Below, piece after piece: positions 62,276 to 64,000 of a stretch of DNA of 64,000 bases; positions within the stretch are counted from its first letter, which is position 1; each line of letters opens with the position of its first letter. The position numbers and the translations under genes were made by a program. The notes under the pieces are model-generated. The model searched no databases and was not told the DNA's origin. It saw only the letters and a list, made by a program, of their open reading frames with translations. The DNA is from Ophthalmolycus amberensis (taxonomy: Eukaryota; Chordata; Actinopteri; Perciformes; Zoarcidae), in assembly GCA_024529925.1 (NCBI GenBank), contig JAFEUB010001538.1, positions 1 through 64,000 on the forward strand, read 5' to 3'.

Positions 62276-63430
62276 CGTCCCCGTCCCGTCCCCGTCCGGT
62301 AGGACCCTGTCCTTCTTAGGGATGAGCCTGTGTCTCTCTCTCATGTTCATCTCCTCCTGGTACTACGCCCTGGTCGCCATGGTGATAGCCGGTTGTCTCT
62401 ACAAGTACATTGAGTACAGAGGGTGAGTCTGTCGATTTCAGGTCAGGAGATCTATCAAGCTTTACATCTTTCACGCCACTGAGACCCATGAAACATATGA
62501 ACGTCTCATTTTATTTTTGAAGCATTTGGGGACGAGGTGAAACACTCACTTCCCATTTGGAATTTTGTGGTTGCAGGGCAGTGAAGGAATGGGGAGATGG
62601 GATCAGAGGTCTGTCCTTAAATGCAGCACGCTACGCTCTCATCCGGCTGGAGGAAGTGCCGCAACACACCAAAAACTGGAGGTCAGCGTGTGTGTGTGCG
62701 TTGTGAATTGCTTTAATCCGAATGAAGCCAGGGGAAGGGACGCACACAACCTGGTGTGCTATTTGCAGGATCTGTATTTCTTGTCATGCCTGGATTGCTT
62801 CTGAAGTAAGTCTAAAATGAAAATCTGTGCAAAATATAATCTAAACAAACATGTATTTAGGGGCAATACAGTGAATAAACAGAAAAGAAATACTAAATTG
62901 TGGTACCAATTTAGTATCGCTCCGCAACTTTGTCTGACTCATGATGGAGAGTTAAAAAGAAAAGGATGAGAAATGTATTCCACGTATTCTCCTCCCCTGT
63001 CAAAACCATGCACCTACATTACCCACAATGCAGCTCACCCGCTCTCAGTTCAGTCTAGGATTCAGGTGGGTTACGCTAGTAGTGGCTCATCTAGCCTCGA
63101 GCCAAACTTCACACTCCCCAAGACATGTAAACACCCCGTGATGAGTAAAACTGGCACAATTTCTCTTTAGTATAACAATAGATTTGTAATATTTTATCCT
63201 TAATGCTTATTTTTTCCCCCCCCCTGTATTCTACTACTGACATTTATTTCTCTTTCGTCAGGCCTCAGGTGTTGGTGTTGTGTAAGTTAGACTCTGACCT
63301 GGTGGTGAAACACCCTCGCCTCCTGTCCTTCACGACGCAGCTCAAAGCGGGAAAGGGACTGACCATCGTCAGCTCGGTCCTGGAGGGAACCTTCATGGCC
63401 CGAGGGAACGATGCCAAGACGGGAGACAAG
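40996..63430 (+). CDS. slc12a7: slc12a7, K-Cl cotransporter KCC4 (3' end beyond window)
   Basis: Electroneutral K+/Cl- cotransporter of the plasma membrane. Eighteen coding exons, 740 codons: 40996-41143, 47536-47627, 48363-48488, 54308-54454, 56277-56331, 56984-57114, 57222-57331, 57412-57516, 58650-58849, 59029-59190, 59375-59473, 59643-59700, 60004-60178, 61780-61898, 62047-62145, 62303-62422, 62577-62681, 63262-63430. All are GT-AG with matching phases. MPTNFTVVPVE, EGKNMALFEEE-like, SSLLNKLANYTNL, FLQ and IARDGI support KCC4 over KCC1/KCC3. Residues 1-122 are cytosolic, and the membrane core starts at GTFIGVYLP (about 126). The large extracellular loop (about 305-400) has sequons NRS, NVS, NAT and NLT and the conserved Cys pattern. 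The loop after TYVVPTAPMF is shorter than in mammals. The cytosolic domain is cut after EGTFMARGN...GDK. The a or b copy is undetermined. Confidence 0.96.
42551..42634. repeat. 21-bp minisatellite in slc12a7 intron 1
   Basis: Four tandem units built on GTCTCTTTGTGGTTGTTTGGC, less one base per writing, with a diverged last unit. Frames stay open on both strands because 21 is a multiple of three. Similar single units are scattered on both sides. Confidence 0.85.
42640..47116. other. slc12a7 intron 1, repeats and no exon seen
   Basis: Contains two (CA)n tracts separated by GGCA near 44096-44148, an SBS-like motif CTACATTTCCCAGAATGCAA at 44242-44261, a 'gctaac'-type patch at 45040-45090 and small tandem repeats near 47030. 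No exon was recognised. Confidence 0.45.
47117..47535 (+). repeat. 29-bp tandem array of splice-acceptor-like units
   Basis: Fourteen units built on TTCTGTGTATCTTACAG plus TGTGAGTATTTG, with CTTACAG at 47123 and then every 29 bp to 47500. Nearly all are identical. The next position in the same register, 47529-47535, reads CCACCAG and is the true acceptor of slc12a7 exon 2. The array therefore appears to have grown from, or into, the splice site itself. Confidence 0.95.
47536..47627 (+). other. slc12a7: slc12a7 exon 2, abutting the tandem array
   Basis: Encodes GDDLQRESTPFINTDDDRER then YYEGKNMALFE, split over the phase-1 junction with exon 1. Its acceptor is TATCCACCAG and its donor GAG|GTAAGA. 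This is part of the regulatory cytosolic N-tail. Confidence 0.92.
48994..51990 (-). mobile_element. Large L2-clade LINE copy in slc12a7 intron 3
   Basis: On the minus strand, endonuclease pieces come first (ETRAHKKGGGVAI, ALFLNIYRPPKY, HVTGPTHSRGHTLDLIIT), then a linker, then reverse transcriptase (LSAAFDTVDHAILLERL, GVPQGSILGPLLFNIYML, YADDTQIYI), the SLHWLPVQQRI region and a 3' end with (GGCAA)n at 48994-49008. Frameshifts and stops divide it into frames at 50787-51212, 50235-50714 and 49361-50221, with more breaks in the endonuclease. It is inactive but moderately young. It lies opposite to the gene, upstream of the alternative first exon. Confidence 0.92.
52205..52250. mobile_element. hAT-like terminal fragment
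   Basis: GGATTCGGCCTGCGGGCCTT followed by GAGTTTGACAGCCCTG is, in reverse, the CAGGGxTGTCAAACTC end typical of vertebrate hAT elements. The partner end was not found. Confidence 0.5.
52399..52434. repeat. 12-bp perfect inverted repeat
   Basis: GTCAGGGCCAGC and its exact reverse complement are separated by 12 nt. Probably the end of a MITE, since TGGCCCTGACGGCCCACCAC recalls a fish repeat. Confidence 0.7.
52915..53116 (+). CDS. slc12a7: Alternative first exon of slc12a7
   Basis: CCTTTAAAAG at 52917-52926 is a TATA-like box, with a C-rich GC-box-like run at 52880-52890 upstream. An ATG at 53012 with A at -3 opens 35 codons (MWDIWRSTSGTSQYLGRQLS and on to FVTGKM) that end exactly at a strong donor, ATG|GTACGT, 53116/53117, in phase 0. 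Exon 4 starts in phase 0 with VPQMGTF. Splicing the two would give a cotransporter with a 35-residue N-tail in place of residues 1-122. The new tail has no similarity I recognise. Alternative promoters with different N-tails are known for other KCC genes (KCC2, KCC3). An intronic chance frame is the other explanation. Confidence 0.6.
57342..57373. repeat. (CA)n tract in 80-nt intron 7 of slc12a7
   Basis: The CA run takes up over a third of the 80-nt intron (57332-57411), about 38 nt before the exon 8 acceptor. Confidence 0.95.
57780..58450. repeat. Repeat-derived stretch in slc12a7 intron 8
   Basis: It includes CAATCTTTTCCTAAACCTAA at 58402-58421, shared with the repeat in crispld1 at 16.8 kb, and GC-rich blocks unlike the flanking intron. 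Ends were not defined. Confidence 0.35.
60179..61779. other. slc12a7 intron 13, no gene seen
   Basis: AT-rich with no recognised element. The exon 14 acceptor is preceded by a (CT)n-rich tract at 61750-61779 which forms a strong pyrimidine tract. Confidence 0.5.
62235..62302 (+). repeat. slc12a7: (GT)n plus CCCCGT repeat forming the exon 16 acceptor
   Basis: Nineteen GT units (62235-62272) are followed by an irregular CCCCGT repeat ending CCGGTAG at 62302. Together they form the whole 3' splice site region of exon 16. No adenine occurs from 62234 to 62300. Confidence 0.95.
62820..63261. other. slc12a7 intron 17, no gene seen
   Basis: An SBS-like motif CTACATTACCCACAATGCAG lies at 63013-63032. 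A C-run at 63216-63225 precedes the exon 18 acceptor. Nothing else recognised. Confidence 0.4.
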
Positions 63431-63569
63431 GTTTGTCAGTCTGCTCTGTTCAGTCCTCTGCGTGGTGGTCAGGTGGTCTCGGGCCTCCTGTGTATTTTCA
63501 AAGCATACTGTAGAAGCCACGGGCACAGCATCCATTTAAAGCTAACGTAAAAACCGTGTGCTCATTCAC

Positions 63570-63715
63570 ATGTTAAACCTAGACACTCACTGGCCACTTT
63601 ATTTGGCAATATTTCCCCACATGTACATGTGGGGAAATATTGGAAAAAGTTGTATTGAACAGTTCATATCATATGGTGACAGTTGGACCTTTACAAAGTT
63701 GCCACTGAGTGTGTG
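63570..63715. mobile_element. Foldback MITE with 36-bp perfect palindrome
   Basis: The ends ACACTCACTGGCCACTTTAT and, in reverse, ACACTCAGTGGCAACTTTGT form an inverted repeat, and this motif is widespread in fish from memory. At 63607-63642 lies a perfect 36-bp palindrome with no loop, whose left half is CAATATTTCCCCACATGT. Confidence 0.65.
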
Positions 63716-64000
63716 TTCTATCATTTAGCATGCAGCTACAATCATTTAAAAGTGATATTATCTGCAAAACATGCAAAACAAGCGCACATAGAAAACTATA
63801 AACATGTTCAAATAAAGAGATGCTTTTTTTCTTTGAAATGATATATATTTTGTAAATCCAGCGAGCTATTGTGTTGGTGTGTCATTTGTTTTCTTTTCTT
63901 TCACATACACTAAATAATGTCAAAATACTTTTTGAAGCTGCATTAAGAGATTCTCTTTGGCCACATGGGGGCAGCAGAACAAGCTGAAAACAGGTTTATG
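63716..64000. other. slc12a7 intron 18, runs off the window
   Basis: Intronic AT-rich sequence. The next coding exon of slc12a7 lies beyond the right edge. Confidence 0.5.

Overview
The window is vertebrate nuclear DNA and almost certainly from a teleost fish, probably a percomorph. The evidence is short GT-AG-spliced exons in AT-rich introns, abundant (CA)n/(GT)n microsatellites, and teleost-type dispersed repeats: an L2-clade LINE with a (GGCAA)n tail, a TTAA-flanked MITE, a hAT element, 'gctaac'-rich repeats and a retrovirus-like LTR element. Two real protein-coding genes lie head to tail on the + strand. Layout: (1) 1-10.9 kb is a repeat-rich intergenic region holding LINE fragments, a 1,257-bp hAT element with an intact 8-bp target duplication and a BED-finger relic, and a broken 3' part of a gene from a teleost family often labelled SAMD3-like. 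It also has a hairpin joined to a 27-bp minisatellite. (2) About 10.9-24.1 kb is crispld1, complete, with 14 coding exons, 511 codons plus stop counted from my exon joins as 512 codons, and a CAP domain followed by two LCCL domains. (3) 24.1-40.3 kb is intergenic: a TTAA MITE, other teleost repeats and a 5.1-kb endogenous retrovirus-like element with two 1.66-kb LTRs that differ by one visible base, GTAG target duplications and a heavily deleted interior. (4) About 40.3-64 kb is slc12a7 (K-Cl cotransporter KCC4), 18 coding exons and 740 codons before the window ends, so the C-terminal cytosolic part is missing. CRISPLD1 is a secreted matrix/carbohydrate-associated protein and KCC4 is a membrane ion transporter. 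I see no functional link between them, only proximity.

The points most worth following are all in slc12a7. A TATA-like promoter with a 35-codon alternative first exon lies in intron 3 and splices in phase to exon 4, which would replace the whole 122-residue N-terminal tail. Fourteen 29-bp repeats, each carrying a splice-acceptor-like CTTACAG, stand in exact register with the true exon 2 acceptor, and every one would give an immediate stop codon if used. The exon 16 acceptor is built from (GT)n plus a CCCGT-type repeat, leaving no adenine for 67 nt upstream of its AG, next to an exon whose skipping keeps the reading frame.

Limits: exon joins come from reading splice signals, phases and recalled family similarity, not from transcripts. 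Repeat family names are from memory and no database was searched.
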